DNA of 39,561 nucleotides from an uncultured Clostridia bacterium (GCA_947588805.1 CANPYR010000021.1:1-39561); one strand, 5' to 3'. Counted from the first letter of the stretch, positions 7,711-15,689 are shown. Made by a program: numbers and translations. Notes: generated by a model from the letters alone, not told the origin.

Positions 7711-7811
7711 GTTTTGACAGCATTGGCTGTCAAAAGGGTAGCCCCCCGGCAAGGTCTCCCCACGAAAAAACAGTCTGCCGGACTGTTTTTTCTCCCCTTC
7801 CTGCGCTCGCA
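7711..7811 (-). repeat. Diverged partial copy (third) of the 266-bp hairpin-rich repeat
   Basis: TTTTGACAGC-ATTG-GCTGTCAAAA (7712-7735), a CCCCGGC...GGTCTCCCCAC block, AAAAAACAGTC-TGCCG-GACTGTTTTTT (7765-7791) and CTGCGCTCGC occur in the same order as in the copy at 24678-24943. The first stem has a different sequence on both arms (GACAGC/GCTGTC instead of GACGTC/GACGTC), so pairing is kept. Confidence 0.7.
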
Positions 7812-7831
7812 TTTCTTTAAAGCGCTTCCAA

Positions 7832-7866
7832 TTCTAACTTCTAACCTTCTAACCCTCTAACCTCTA
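7832..7866 (-). repeat. GTTAGAGG-type array at the rlmH stop
   Basis: On the coding (minus) strand GTAGAGGTTAGAGGG and then GTTAGAAG-type units of 7-8 bp. The TAG stop of rlmH (7864-7866) is the first unit's TAG. Confidence 0.8.
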
Positions 7867-8346
7867 CTTATGGTATTTCCCTCCGCTGTTTATCATAAAC
7901 GCTCGGTAAATCTGCTCTAAAAGCACTACCCGGCAGAGCTGGTGCGGAAGAGTCATTTTCGATATCGAGAGCTTAAGGTCGCAGGAGCTTTTTATCTCCT
8001 CCGACATCCCGTAAGAGCTCCCTATGTAAAAATTTACGGTCCCCAAACCGCCCGAAGCCGCTCCCGAAAGCTTCTTTGCAAGCTCCTCGCTTGAAAGCTG
8101 AATCCCCTCTACGCACATCGCGACGTTCAGGCATGATTTTTGCAAGAGATACGGCTTCATCAGCTTCGATTCGGAATTAAGCGCGGCTCTGATATCTCCC
8201 TCGGTCGGCTCTGACGGCAGTCTTGACTCGTTAAGCTCTGTTACCGAAGCCTTGCCGAACGCCCCAAGGCGCTTTAAATATTCCCGGCAGGCTTCCCGCC
8301 AGTACTCCTCTTTGAGCTTTCCTACGCAAATAACGTTGACGTTCAG
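7864..8346 (-). CDS. rlmH: RlmH, 23S rRNA (pseudouridine1915-N3)-methyltransferase, apparent CTG start
   Basis: SPOUT-family enzyme that methylates pseudouridine 1915 in helix 69 of 23S rRNA on assembled ribosomes. The frame gives LNVNVICVGKLKEEYWREACREY at the N-terminus, matching the family start MxVxVICVGKLKE, and near the C-terminus the SAM-binding loop FYIGSSYGMSEEI and the terminal LPHQLCRVVLLEQIYRAFMINSGGKYHK. Length from CTG is 160 residues, normal for RlmH. No ATG, GTG or TTG occurs at the right place: the codon before NVNVI is CTG, overlapping the walJ stop as CTGA, with GGGGTGA a few bases upstream. The first ATG (8160) would remove 62 residues of the SPOUT fold. The gene pair walJ-rlmH is conserved in Firmicutes. 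Confidence 0.88.
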   Translation of the reverse strand: MNVNVICVGKLKEEYWREACREYLKRLGAFGKASVTELNESRLPSEPTEGDIRAALNSESKLMKPYLLQKSCLNVAMCVEGIQLSSEELAKKLSGAASGGLGTVNFYIGSSYGMSEEIKSSCDLKLSISKMTLPHQLCRVVLLEQIYRAFMINSGGKYHK

Positions 8347-9131
8347 AAGCTCACCCCCGTTCCCGGATTTTCAACCGGAGCTATCGAAAGAAGATAGTCC
8401 CGGTTTCTGACCAGCTCGCTTCCGAGCTCGTTTAAAAGCGTTTTTTCGGCGACCGCGGGGGTGTTGTTGTGCTGACTCAGGTGGCCGAGGATTATTCTTT
8501 CAGTGCCGGAGAATATCAGAGATCTGACCTCTTTTGCGCTGTCGGCGTTTGAAAGATGTCCGAGCTCGCCCCTGATCCTTTTTTTGAGCGGCGGGGGATA
8601 CGGCCCGAGCTCGAGCATTCTCTCGTCGTAGTTTGATTCCAAAAGAACAAGCTCCGATCCCTTGAGCTCGTTATGTATATTTTCCGGAACATATCCGAGA
8701 TCGGTGCAAACGCATGCCGTCTTGCCGTCCGGTGCGGTTATTTTGTAGAATACGCTCTCCATAGCGTCGTGCGGAGTATGAAATGCCCTGACGAAAAATC
8801 CCGACTCATCTACTCCGGATTCGCTTGCGACGGAAAGCTTAGATTTTGGGGATACGCTGTCGGAATTTTCGAGATACTTAAGAGTGGCTCCCGAAGCGTA
8901 AACCGGTACGGGATAATTTTTGGTGAATACCCGAAGCGCGGAGATGTGGTCCGAATGATCGTGGGTGATAAAAATCGCTTTTACGGCCGCAGGAGATATC
9001 CCGCAGCGCAAAAGCGCCGAACAAAGCCTTTTACAGCTCGTCCCCGCGTCTATCAGAATTCCTCCGTCCAAAGTCCCGATAAAGCAGGAATTTCCCGAGC
9101 TTGATGAAAAAAGAGGATATATCTGAGCCAT
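8343..9131 (-). CDS. walJ: WalJ/YycJ-type metallo-beta-lactamase-fold hydrolase
   Basis: A 262-residue MBL-fold protein. The N-terminal strand reads PLFSSSSGNSCFIGT (the family usually has a SGSSGN motif), then the metal site THDHSDH (His57, His59, Asp61, His62), and later DLGYVPENI and LILGHLSQHNN histidine motifs. WalJ is reported to act on DNA as a 5'-3' exonuclease linked to cell division and replication coordination in Bacilli; here function is by family. Start: ATG at 9131 with AAGGAG eight bases upstream; a GTG three codons earlier falls in the ribosome site. Its stop overlaps rlmH by 4 bp, so the two are translationally coupled. A small GTCGCC/GGCGAC hairpin lies just before the ribosome site. 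Confidence 0.85.
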   Translation of the reverse strand: MAQIYPLFSSSSGNSCFIGTLDGGILIDAGTSCKRLCSALLRCGISPAAVKAIFITHDHSDHISALRVFTKNYPVPVYASGATLKYLENSDSVSPKSKLSVASESGVDESGFFVRAFHTPHDAMESVFYKITAPDGKTACVCTDLGYVPENIHNELKGSELVLLESNYDERMLELGPYPPPLKKRIRGELGHLSNADSAKEVRSLIFSGTERIILGHLSQHNNTPAVAEKTLLNELGSELVRNRDYLLSIAPVENPGTGVSF

Positions 9132-9203
9132 ATCCCACACTCCTTAAACAAAGCGTCGCCCAAAGGCGACAGCTTAAAAAAATCTATTCTCTGGTAATAT
9201 AAT

Positions 9204-9240
9204 TGTCTAACTTTCTAACTATCTAATTATCTAACCTCTA
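9204..9240 (-). repeat. TTAGA-type octad array at the murA stop
   Basis: On the minus strand TTTAGAGG TTAGATAA TTAGATAG TTAGAAAG TTAGACAA: five units, 8-bp period. The TAG stop of murA (9238-9240) is in the first unit. Confidence 0.85.
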
Positions 9241-10518
9241 AATCGCCATCCTGGTCTTATCGTAGTCGGTCGCTCTTTCGATATCCGCTCCGAGCGAGCG
9301 AAGCTTGTCGTCGATATTTTCATATCCGCGCTCGATGTGATAGATATCCTCAACGACCGTAACGCCGTTCGCCATAAGCCCCGCGATCACAAGCGCTGCT
9401 CCGGCTCTTAAGTCTGTAGCCTTGACGGTCGCCCCGCTGAGCTCGTCAACGCCCTGAATAACCGCGGTAGTGCCTTCAACTGTGATATCTGCTCCCAAGC
9501 GCCTTAGCTCGTTCACATACCTAAATCTGTTGTCAAAGATAGTATCGGTAACTACGCTCACGCCCTCGGCGGTGGTGAGCATGGTCGAAAACTGCGGCTG
9601 CATATCGGTGGGGAATCCCGGGTGCGGCATAGTCTTGAAGCTCGTCTTCATAAGCCTTCCCTCGGCGCTGACATGTATCGCTTCGTCGAATTCCTCCACG
9701 AACGCCCCGGCTTTTCTAAGCTTGTCCGTAATGGACTCAAGGTGCTTCGGGATAACGCCCTTGATAAGAACGTCGCCCTTAGTCGCCGCCGCCGCGACCA
9801 TATATGTTCCCGCTTCTATCGGATCGGGGATTATACCGTAAGTAACGCCTTTAAGGAATTTTACTCCGCGTATTTTAATAACGTCAGTTCCCGCGCCCAT
9901 GATATCCGCGCCCATTGAGTTTAAGAAGTTAGCGAGATCAACTATCTGGGGCTCTTTTGCTGCGTTCTCTATGACCGTAAGGCCCTCGGCCTTGACAGCC
10001 GCGAACATGGCGTTAATAGTGCCGCCGACGGTAACTATGTCGAAGTAGATCTGGCTGCCGATCAGATGATCCGCGCGCAGACTTACCACGCCGCCGTCGA
10101 TAGAATATGTCGCTCCGAGCGTATTAAAGGCTTTAAGATGCTGATCTATCGGCCTGTCGCCGAGATCGCACCCGCCCGGCATCGGAACGTCGGCCTTATG
10201 AAAGCGCCCGAGGAGGGTTCCCAAAAAATAGCTCGACCCGCGGCAGGCTCTTGCGAGCTCATACGGAACGACCGGGTCCGTAATGCTCCTTGCGTCAATT
10301 CTTATCGTGTTCTTATCTATAATCTTAATGCTCGCGCCCATCTCGTAAAGGATCTTGACGCAGGCGTTTATATCTCTGATCTCGGGGACGTTTTCAAGCA
10401 CGCAGGGCTCGTCCGACAAAATAGCAGCGGCTACGACCGCAACGGCGGCGTTCTTAGCTCCGCTTATAAGTACCTCTCCGCGAAGCGGACGCCCACCTCT
10501 TATTATAAACTTTTCCAT
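9238..10518 (-). CDS. murA: UDP-N-acetylglucosamine 1-carboxyvinyltransferase
   Basis: First committed step of peptidoglycan synthesis: transfers enolpyruvate from PEP to UDP-GlcNAc in the cytoplasm. The 426-residue protein starts MEKFIIRGGRPLRGEVLISGAKNAA; the substrate Lys22-Asn23 pair is in SGAKNAA, and Cys117 is in the PMPGGCDLG loop, the residue attacked by fosfomycin, followed by DRPIDQHL. FPTDMQPQ, the catalytic Asp region and NRFRYVNEL are present. Length is normal. Start at 10518 has GGAG and a 7-nt spacing. Firmicutes often carry two MurA copies; which one this is cannot be told from here. Its last codons run into a TTAGA-type array that supplies the stop. Confidence 0.95.
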   Translation of the reverse strand: MEKFIIRGGRPLRGEVLISGAKNAAVAVVAAAILSDEPCVLENVPEIRDINACVKILYEMGASIKIIDKNTIRIDARSITDPVVPYELARACRGSSYFLGTLLGRFHKADVPMPGGCDLGDRPIDQHLKAFNTLGATYSIDGGVVSLRADHLIGSQIYFDIVTVGGTINAMFAAVKAEGLTVIENAAKEPQIVDLANFLNSMGADIMGAGTDVIKIRGVKFLKGVTYGIIPDPIEAGTYMVAAAATKGDVLIKGVIPKHLESITDKLRKAGAFVEEFDEAIHVSAEGRLMKTSFKTMPHPGFPTDMQPQFSTMLTTAEGVSVVTDTIFDNRFRYVNELRRLGADITVEGTTAVIQGVDELSGATVKATDLRAGAALVIAGLMANGVTVVEDIYHIERGYENIDDKLRSLGADIERATDYDKTRMAI

Positions 10519-10623
10519 ATTATATCTCCAAACCGTTAGTAATTGTATTTTATATATATCAATATCAAATGAAAATTTCACAGGAAAATATCATCAGCTG
10601 ACCGCTGATACGCTAATACATAT

Positions 10624-10652
10624 ATCATACCACGCTTTTTTGAAAATAGCAA
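10624..10652 (-). promoter_or_regulatory. Probable murA promoter
   Basis: On the minus strand TTGCTA (10652-10647), 17-bp spacer, TATGAT (10629-10624), about 105 bp before the start codon. Confidence 0.5.
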
Positions 10653-10784
10653 TTACAAAAGAGTAACAATTTCAGAATTTTTTAAGATTTTTTCTCATTT
10701 TCGGGGATAATGGAAATAATTGGAAGCAAAATAGGAAACATATGTTTGAAAAATATGAGAAAATCAGCATACACAGGGGCGATT

Positions 10785-10818
10785 AGAAGACAGAGATCAG
10801 AGGTCAGAAGTCAGAGGC
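10785..10818 (-). repeat. TTCTGAC-type 7-bp array in the murA upstream region
   Basis: On the plus strand CAGAGAT CAGAGGT CAGAAGT CAGAGGC; on the minus strand it reads TTCTGAC-like units towards murA, about 270 bp before its start and about 130 bp before the probable -35 box. Confidence 0.6.
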
Positions 10819-10871
10819 TGCTGACTGTATGTTTTGCGTTAAGCCGTCGGGGCGATAAGAACGAGGGAGAC

Positions 10872-10910
10872 TTTTAGACGGTTAGAGGTTAGAGGGTTAG
10901 AAGATAGAAA
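10872..10910 (+). repeat. GTTAGAGG-type array not attached to a recognised gene
   Basis: TTTTAGAC GGTTAGA GGTTAGAG GGTTAGAA GATAGAAA, 7-8 bp units, between the divergent murA and Crp/Fnr genes. No gene end was found here; an exception to the stop-codon rule seen elsewhere. Confidence 0.7.
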
Positions 10911-10978
10911 CGGGCGTGATCTTCTTTCACGCTTCCCATGAGTATACATTCCCCGCGCTATCCCCGATTTTCAAAATC

Positions 10979-11038
10979 TTCGCCGCAGGCGAACCCCTTG
11001 AAATTCTGACTTCTGATTTCTGACATCTGATCTCTGTT
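10979..11038 (+). repeat. Hairpin plus TTCTGAC-type 7-bp array before the Crp/Fnr promoter
   Basis: TTCGCC-GCA-GGCGAA (10979-10993), CCCCTTGAAA, then TTCTGAC TTCTGAT TTCTGAC ATCTGAT CTCTG (11004-11038). The -35 box starts at 11045, only 6 bp later. Confidence 0.75.
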
Positions 11039-11044
11039 AGCGTC

Positions 11045-11073
11045 TTGACATCCTCACAACAATATAGTATAAT
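11045..11073 (+). promoter_or_regulatory. Consensus sigma-70-type promoter of the Crp/Fnr-ABC operon
   Basis: TTGACA (11045-11050), 17-bp spacer, TATAAT (11068-11073): a perfect match to the housekeeping consensus. Confidence 0.85.
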
Positions 11074-11085
11074 TTGAGACGGTTG

Positions 11086-11115
11086 TTTACAAAATGTTTT
11101 CATTCAGGCTATAAT
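11086..11115 (+). promoter_or_regulatory. Second possible promoter, closer to the Crp/Fnr gene
   Basis: TTTACA (11086-11091), 18-bp spacer, TATAAT (11110-11115), 27 bp before the start codon. Confidence 0.5.
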
Positions 11116-11142
11116 TTATAAATAAAAAGAGGATATAATAAT

Positions 11143-11781
11143 ATGACAGACTCAGATGTTAAAACGATCGTTTTGGGGCTTCGGGCTTCGCGGCTTTTTG
11201 ACGGCGTTGAGCTTTCAAGCTTTCGCGAGGGGTATCTCGCGCGCTTTTCACGTTCCGACATTATTACCGAGGAATACGGCGGCGCGGACTGCGTGGGGGT
11301 GATACTCAGCGGGAGCGTTACCGTCGAAGCCGGCGATAACAGCTCGGTATCCGTTTTAAAACGCGGCGGCGAATTCGGTATATGCAACGTCTTCGCTAAG
11401 GACAGAATGCCTACAAGACTCAAGGCGAGAACCGACGTATCGGTGCTCTTCATCCCTAAAACAGAGTTCTCAAGGCTTTTAGCAAGCGATAACGCGCTTA
11501 TGTACCGCTATGTGAGACTTTGCAACGAGAAGATGATATATCTCGCCAAACGGCTCAGGATCCTTATGACGGAGGACTGCACCGAAAGGGTGATGACATA
11601 TCTTCAGACCGAAGCCGTGAACGGAGAGGTCCTTGTAAAATCCTCACGTGACGAGCTTGCAAGGACGATAGGGATATCCCGTTCAAGCTTTTTCAGGGCG
11701 ATCGCAAAGCTTTCGGAGTCCGGCAGGGTGAACGTATTCCCCGGGGGTTACATAGTATACGATCCCCCAAAAAATAATTAA
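11143..11781 (+). CDS. Crp/Fnr-family transcriptional regulator
   Basis: A 212-residue protein with an N-terminal cyclic-nucleotide-binding-like beta barrel (about 15-120; GVILSGSVTVEAGD and LKRGGEFGI are the usual glycine turns), the long dimer helix (about 121-150) and a C-terminal winged helix-turn-helix with SRDELARTIGISRSSFFRAIAKL (about 167-190). The cysteines Cys50, Cys84, Cys126 and Cys145 do not form an N-terminal Fnr iron-sulfur cluster pattern, and Arg/Ser residues for cAMP binding are not evident, so the effector is unknown. AGAGGA precedes the ATG. The ABC-transporter genes follow after 11 bp in the same direction, so it probably regulates that importer. It has a consensus promoter preceded by a TTCTGAC array. 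Confidence 0.85.
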   Translation: MTDSDVKTIVLGLRASRLFDGVELSSFREGYLARFSRSDIITEEYGGADCVGVILSGSVTVEAGDNSSVSVLKRGGEFGICNVFAKDRMPTRLKARTDVSVLFIPKTEFSRLLASDNALMYRYVRLCNEKMIYLAKRLRILMTEDCTERVMTYLQTEAVNGEVLVKSSRDELARTIGISRSSFFRAIAKLSESGRVNVFPGGYIVYDPPKNN

Positions 11782-11792
11782 GGAGATTTTTT

Positions 11793-12911
11793 ATGAGCTT
11801 AAAAAGATTTTTAGCAGTAGTTTTAGCGCTTACGCTTGTTCTGGCCGCTTTTTCCGGATGCGGATCCGAAAGCGGTCCCGAACCGGAAAATCCCGACGCG
11901 GGAAATAACGCGGCTGCAAACGCGGCCGAGCCGGACGATTCTTCGGATGAAGAAAACGCGGCTTTGGAGGAAAACGTAGAAACCGTCCCCGAGACAGATA
12001 CCGTTAAAATCGCTTCCCTCAAGGGACCTACAACCATGGGAATGGTCAAGCTGATGGACGATTCTGACAACGGCAACACCTCGGTAAAGTATGACGTGCA
12101 GATCTTCGGTACTGCCGACGAGATAGTGGGACTTTTGGTAAACGGCGACATAGACGTTGCAAACGTGCCTGCGAACCTCGCTTCGGTGCTCTATAATAAG
12201 ACGGAGGGCGGCATTACCGCCGTTGGGATAAACACCCTCGGAGTTCTTTACGTCCTTGCAGCGTCCGATCCCGCTTCCGCGGAAAACGCCGAGGAGCCCC
12301 TCAAGGAAATTTCGGACCTCCGCGGCAAGACGGTATATTCGACAGGAAAGGGAACCACTCCCGAGTATGTTTTCAACTACATTTTAAGGGAGAACGGTCT
12401 CGACCCCGAAAAGGATCTCACGGTAGAATATCTCTCGGAAGCGACGGAGGTCGCGGCGAAGATGTCTGAATCCGCAGACGCTATCGCGGTGCTTCCCCAG
12501 CCTTATGTGACAGTGGCTATGAATCAGAACGAAAATCTCAGGATAGTATTCGATCTCACCGAGGAGTGGAACAAGATAGACGGCACGCAGCTCGTTACCG
12601 GAGTTACCGTCGTGAGAAACGAATTTCTTGAAGCTAACCCGAACGCCGTAAAGACATTTATGAACGATTTTGCGGCGTCGGCCGAGTATGTGAACTCGAA
12701 CGTTGACGAAGCGGCGGCGCTGGTCGGAAAATACGACATAGTGGCCGAGGGAGTCGCGAAAAAGGCCATACCCTACTGCAACATAGTTTTCCTGACCGGA
12801 GAGGATCTTGAAACAAACCTGAAGGCATACCTGAGCGTTCTTTATAACGGCGCGGATCCCGCTTCGGTGGGCGGCGCTCTTCCCGACGACGGATTCTATT
12901 ACAATTTCTAA
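11793..12911 (+). CDS. ABC transporter substrate-binding lipoprotein, NitT/TauT type
   Basis: Membrane-anchored binding protein for a small-molecule importer. The 372-residue protein begins MSLKRFLAVVLALTLVLAAFSGC; Cys23 fits a lipobox. A Glu/Asn/Ala-rich acidic linker (about 24-68) precedes a periplasmic-binding-like fold of the SsuA/THI5-like kind: IASLKGPTTMGMVKL, VNGDIDVANVPANLASVLYN, DLRGKTVYSTGKGTTPEY, and late VTVVRNEFLEANPNAVKTF. The pattern of a short GPTTMG phosphate or anion loop is typical for aromatic sulfonate, thiamine precursor or related importers, but the ligand cannot be read from the sequence. Same operon as the permease and ATPase downstream. Confidence 0.88.
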   Translation: MSLKRFLAVVLALTLVLAAFSGCGSESGPEPENPDAGNNAAANAAEPDDSSDEENAALEENVETVPETDTVKIASLKGPTTMGMVKLMDDSDNGNTSVKYDVQIFGTADEIVGLLVNGDIDVANVPANLASVLYNKTEGGITAVGINTLGVLYVLAASDPASAENAEEPLKEISDLRGKTVYSTGKGTTPEYVFNYILRENGLDPEKDLTVEYLSEATEVAAKMSESADAIAVLPQPYVTVAMNQNENLRIVFDLTEEWNKIDGTQLVTGVTVVRNEFLEANPNAVKTFMNDFAASAEYVNSNVDEAAALVGKYDIVAEGVAKKAIPYCNIVFLTGEDLETNLKAYLSVLYNGADPASVGGALPDDGFYYNF

Positions 12912-12943
12912 TTACTAATTATTACAAGCCCTCAATTTCAGAC

Positions 12944-13747
12944 ATGGAAACAAATTGTGCTAATATGCTAAGAGGACAGAACTTTAAAACAAAAGCGAAA
13001 AAAATCGCGATAAAAATTTCGGCCGCAGCCTTCTGGATCTTGATCTGGGAGGTTACGAGCCGTTTTATAAACAGCGAACTTATAATCTGCTCTCCGCTCA
13101 CCGCTTTAAGGCGGCTTATAGAGCTTTTAGGGGAGCGGGACTTCTATAAAGCGCTGGCGTTTTCATCCTTAAGAATCCTCACGGGATTTTTCTCCGCGCT
13201 TATTTTGGGAACGCTTTTAGCGGCTCTTTCGGCAAAATTCCCGCTGATGAAAGCGCTTTTAGAGCCTATAACATCGGTGATAAAGGCCACGCCCGTGGCT
13301 TCGTTCATAATTCTTGCTCTTATATGGTTCGGGAGCAGAAACCTGAGTATGTTCATATCCTTTTTAATGGTATTTCCAGTAATATATTTAAATATCTTAG
13401 AGGGGATAGAAGCTTTGGATCCGTCGCTTTCGGAGATGGGGAAGGTATTTAAGATGGGAAAGCTTAAAAAGCTTATCTATATCGACTTTTTGCAGCTTCT
13501 GCCGTTTATCTGCTCGGCATGTTCGGTAGCGCTCGGTTTATGCTGGAAAAGCGGAGTCGCCGCCGAGGTTATAGGGATCTCTACGGGCTCGGTCGGAGAA
13601 AGACTGTATCGCGCGAAGCTTTATTTTGAGACCGGGGATCTTCTTGCCTGGACCGCTGTAATAATCGCGGTGAGCGCGATATTTGAAAAGCTGTTCATGT
13701 CGGCGATTCGGTTTATAGAGAAAAAGGCGGTGGGGATAGGAAAATGA
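12944..13747 (+). CDS. ABC transporter permease, NitT/TauT (SsuC) type
   Basis: Integral membrane subunit of the importer: about six hydrophobic segments, first at AAFWILIWEVTSRF, with the EAA loop in the form EALDPSLSEMGKVFKMGKLKKLIYIDFLQLLPF, which docks the ATPase. Length 267 residues is normal. The chosen ATG at 12944 has no clear ribosome site, and the first 20 residues are polar and weakly conserved, so the true start may be a few codons later. The stop overlaps the ATPase start as ATGA. Third gene of the operon led by the Crp/Fnr regulator. Confidence 0.88.
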   Translation: METNCANMLRGQNFKTKAKKIAIKISAAAFWILIWEVTSRFINSELIICSPLTALRRLIELLGERDFYKALAFSSLRILTGFFSALILGTLLAALSAKFPLMKALLEPITSVIKATPVASFIILALIWFGSRNLSMFISFLMVFPVIYLNILEGIEALDPSLSEMGKVFKMGKLKKLIYIDFLQLLPFICSACSVALGLCWKSGVAAEVIGISTGSVGERLYRAKLYFETGDLLAWTAVIIAVSAIFEKLFMSAIRFIEKKAVGIGK

Positions 13748-14325
13748 TACGGCTTAAAAATGTAGATAAATCCTTCGGGGAACAAAGAGTTATAGAAAAC
13801 TTCAGCATAGAGATACAAGACGGCGAGAAAGTAGCGTTCATGGGACGCTCGGGAGCCGGAAAGACAACGCTTTTGAATATGATACTCGGGCTTATAAAGC
13901 CGGACGGCGGCGAAGTCTTTTCGGATATCGAAAACGTGGGCGCGGTTTTTCAGGAGGACAGGCTGATAGAAAGGCTCAGCGCCCTCGGAAACTGCCGCGC
14001 GGTGATGAAAGATACCGGCCGCGAGGAGGAAATACTTCTAAAGTTAGGACTTTCGGGAGGTCTTGAAAGAAAGCCCGTGAGCGAGCTCTCGGGAGGGGAG
14101 CGAAGAAGAGCTTCGATAGCTCGCGCGCTCTGCTGCGGGCCCGAGCTTCTTATACTTGACGAGCCGTTCAAAGGAATAGACGGCGAAACGCTTCCGAAGG
14201 TCACGGAGCTTATAAATGAGCTGACAAAGGAAAGCACGGTGATTTTGGTCACGCATTCGGAGGATGAAGCCAAAGCGCTGGGCGCGAGGATCGTTGAGAT
14301 TGCGGGGAGAAACGAAAAGGCATAA
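13744..14325 (+). CDS. ABC transporter ATP-binding protein, NitT/TauT type
   Basis: Energises the importer. In 193 residues: Walker A GRSGAGKTT (34-42), Q-loop Gln70 (VFQEDRL), signature LSGGERRR (115-122), Walker B LLILDEP (135-141) with the catalytic Glu140, and the switch His in LVTHSEDEA. It is shorter than the usual 240-260 residues, with a compressed helical region between Q-loop and signature, but no motif is missing. Start overlaps the permease stop by 4 bp, implying coupled translation and equal stoichiometry. Confidence 0.92.
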   Translation: MIRLKNVDKSFGEQRVIENFSIEIQDGEKVAFMGRSGAGKTTLLNMILGLIKPDGGEVFSDIENVGAVFQEDRLIERLSALGNCRAVMKDTGREEEILLKLGLSGGLERKPVSELSGGERRRASIARALCCGPELLILDEPFKGIDGETLPKVTELINELTKESTVILVTHSEDEAKALGARIVEIAGRNEKA

Positions 14326-14384
14326 GCGGAAGCCGACGGATAAATCGGCAATCCACGTTTACCCGCCGGGCGCTCCACTGTCAG

Positions 14385-14609
14385 TCAAAGAATCTGACCG
14401 CCGATTATTTCATCAAGCTCCGCTCGCACATCCTTCGGCACTACATAATAAAACCTCGAAAAATCTCCGGAAATGCCGATATTATCCATAATTTCGCCGA
14501 CGACTCCGCTTGAAATATCCGCCCGGATATACGCGCTGTCAAGAGCTTTAGCGTTACATCCGGTTAAAATAACCGTGCAAATTATAAGTATAGTTAATAG
14601 TCTTTTCAC
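14385..14609 (-). CDS. Small putative lipoprotein (74 aa), unknown function
   Basis: Starts at GTG (14609) as MKRLLTILIICTVILTGC, a short lipoprotein signal with Cys18, followed by about 56 residues: ALDSAYIRADISSGVVGEIMDNIGISGDFSRFYYVVPKDVRAELDEIIGGQIL. GAGAGAAAG upstream is a modest ribosome site. I do not recognise a family. It lies 20 bp downstream of the YbaK gene on the same strand and may share its transcript, and converges with the ABC operon. Confidence 0.6.
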   Translation of the reverse strand: MKRLLTILIICTVILTGCNAKALDSAYIRADISSGVVGEIMDNIGISGDFSRFYYVVPKDVRAELDEIIGGQIL

Positions 14610-14628
14610 GGCTTTCTCTCACGCTGCT

Positions 14629-15105
14629 TTAAACCGTGATATCTGCATACTCAAACGGAACCAGCTTTTTAAGATCATCCGGGGCGACCTCGACCTGATA
14701 ACCGATTTTCCCGGCGCTGAAAAATACGGTATCAAACAGCGAAGCGGTTTCGTCTAAAGTCGTGCGGAAGAGCTTTTTCATCCCGATTGGGGAGCAACCG
14801 CCGTGGATGTATCCCGTCAGCGGTAGGAGCTCCTTTGATTTTATCATCTCGATACTTTTTTCTCCGACAGCCTTCGCGGCTTTTTTGAGATCAAGCTCGG
14901 ACTCTACCGGGACCATAAAGACGTAATAGGAACCGGAAGCGGCCCTTGTGACGAGGGTTTTGAAAACGCGGTCGGGATCCTCTCCGAGCGCTGCGGCGAC
15001 TTCTGAGCCGCTCACAGCGGAGGTTTGGGAATAGGAGTAGCTTTTATAGGGGATTTTATTTTGTTCAAGAAGACGCATTACGTTTGTTTTTTCGGACGGT
15101 TTCAT
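14629..15105 (-). CDS. ybaK: YbaK/EbsC-family Cys-tRNA(Pro) deacylase
   Basis: Trans-editing enzyme that hydrolyses cysteine mischarged on tRNA-Pro. In 158 residues: N-terminal TNVMRLLEQNKIPYKSYSY, VSGSEVAAALGEDPDRVFKTLV (the conserved Lys is in VFKTLV), and YIHGGCSPIGMKK, the GGxSPxG loop that places the substrate carbonyl. Start MKPSEK at 15105 has AGGAGAG five bases before; the frame stays open further upstream through a repeat but without a ribosome site. Confident by motif and length. Confidence 0.92.
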   Translation of the reverse strand: MKPSEKTNVMRLLEQNKIPYKSYSYSQTSAVSGSEVAAALGEDPDRVFKTLVTRAASGSYYVFMVPVESELDLKKAAKAVGEKSIEMIKSKELLPLTGYIHGGCSPIGMKKLFRTTLDETASLFDTVFFSAGKIGYQVEVAPDDLKKLVPFEYADITV

Positions 15106-15138
15106 GGTTACTCTCCTGATTTGGAATGTGAGGGAATT

Positions 15139-15404
15139 GGAACTAAAAAGGTTTCGCCGGCCTTTCCTCAAAAGGCCGCAGGATTCCAAAGGGCTGGCCC
15201 TTTGGTCGCGCCCGCAGGCGCGAAACACCCCCAGCGAAGCGAGCGCAGGACGGGGGAGCAAAAACAGTCCGGTGGACTGTTTTTGCGTGGGGAGACCCTC
15301 GCCGGGGGTCTCCCCACCCTTTTTTTGACGTCGTCCCTATGACGTCAAAAAAAGGATTTTGCTCAACCCGGGTATCAGAAAGAAATGATATTCAGAAGCA
15401 GGAA
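15139..15404 (+). repeat. 266-bp hairpin-rich dispersed repeat, copy 1
   Basis: Begins GGAACTAAAAAGGTTTCGCC and ends TTCAGAAGCAGGAA. It contains several inverted repeats: AAAAACAGTCC/GGACTGTTTTT, GGGGAGACC/GGTCTCCCC and TTTTTTTGACGTC/GACGTCAAAAAAA. The copy at 24678-24943 is the same length in the opposite orientation and differs mainly at 15172-15195 and at single bases in loops. Confidence 0.9.
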
Positions 15405-15689
15405 ACTATAGGTTCAGATAGCAAAGCGTTATCCCAGTACAGCAGTAAATTCAGCGGCGGAATACTGCGGTTAATATTATGCAAGCCGTTTTGCCGCCCC
15501 AATTTTTGATAAAGCCGCGAGAATTTAATCCGTATTCGATACGTTGAAACCACGGCGATATAACCCTCTTAGAGGATAGATGATTAGAAAGTTATAAGAT
15601 AGCATCAGTAAAGCTCAGCTGCAGGATTCACAGTCTGAACGAGAAAATACGGTCAGTCTTACTCCCGGCAACCAAAAGCCGATTCCCTC
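15405..15689. other. Gene-free stretch after repeat copy 1
   Basis: No gene. It holds a short CAGCAGTAAATTCAGCGGCGG segment (15440-15460) related to the second dispersed repeat and a weak TTAGAGGATAGATG array at about 15571-15600 that is not at a gene end. Confidence 0.4.

Noticed and set aside
11083..11099. FNR/CRP-type operator before the Crp/Fnr gene
   Set aside because: TTGTTTACAAAA is only partly palindromic and does not match TTGAT-N4-ATCAA or TGTGA-N6-TCACA.
15143..15261. N-terminal extension of YbaK (52 residues)
   Set aside because: The extension is translated 266-bp repeat sequence without a ribosome site; AGGAGAG marks the ATG at 15105.
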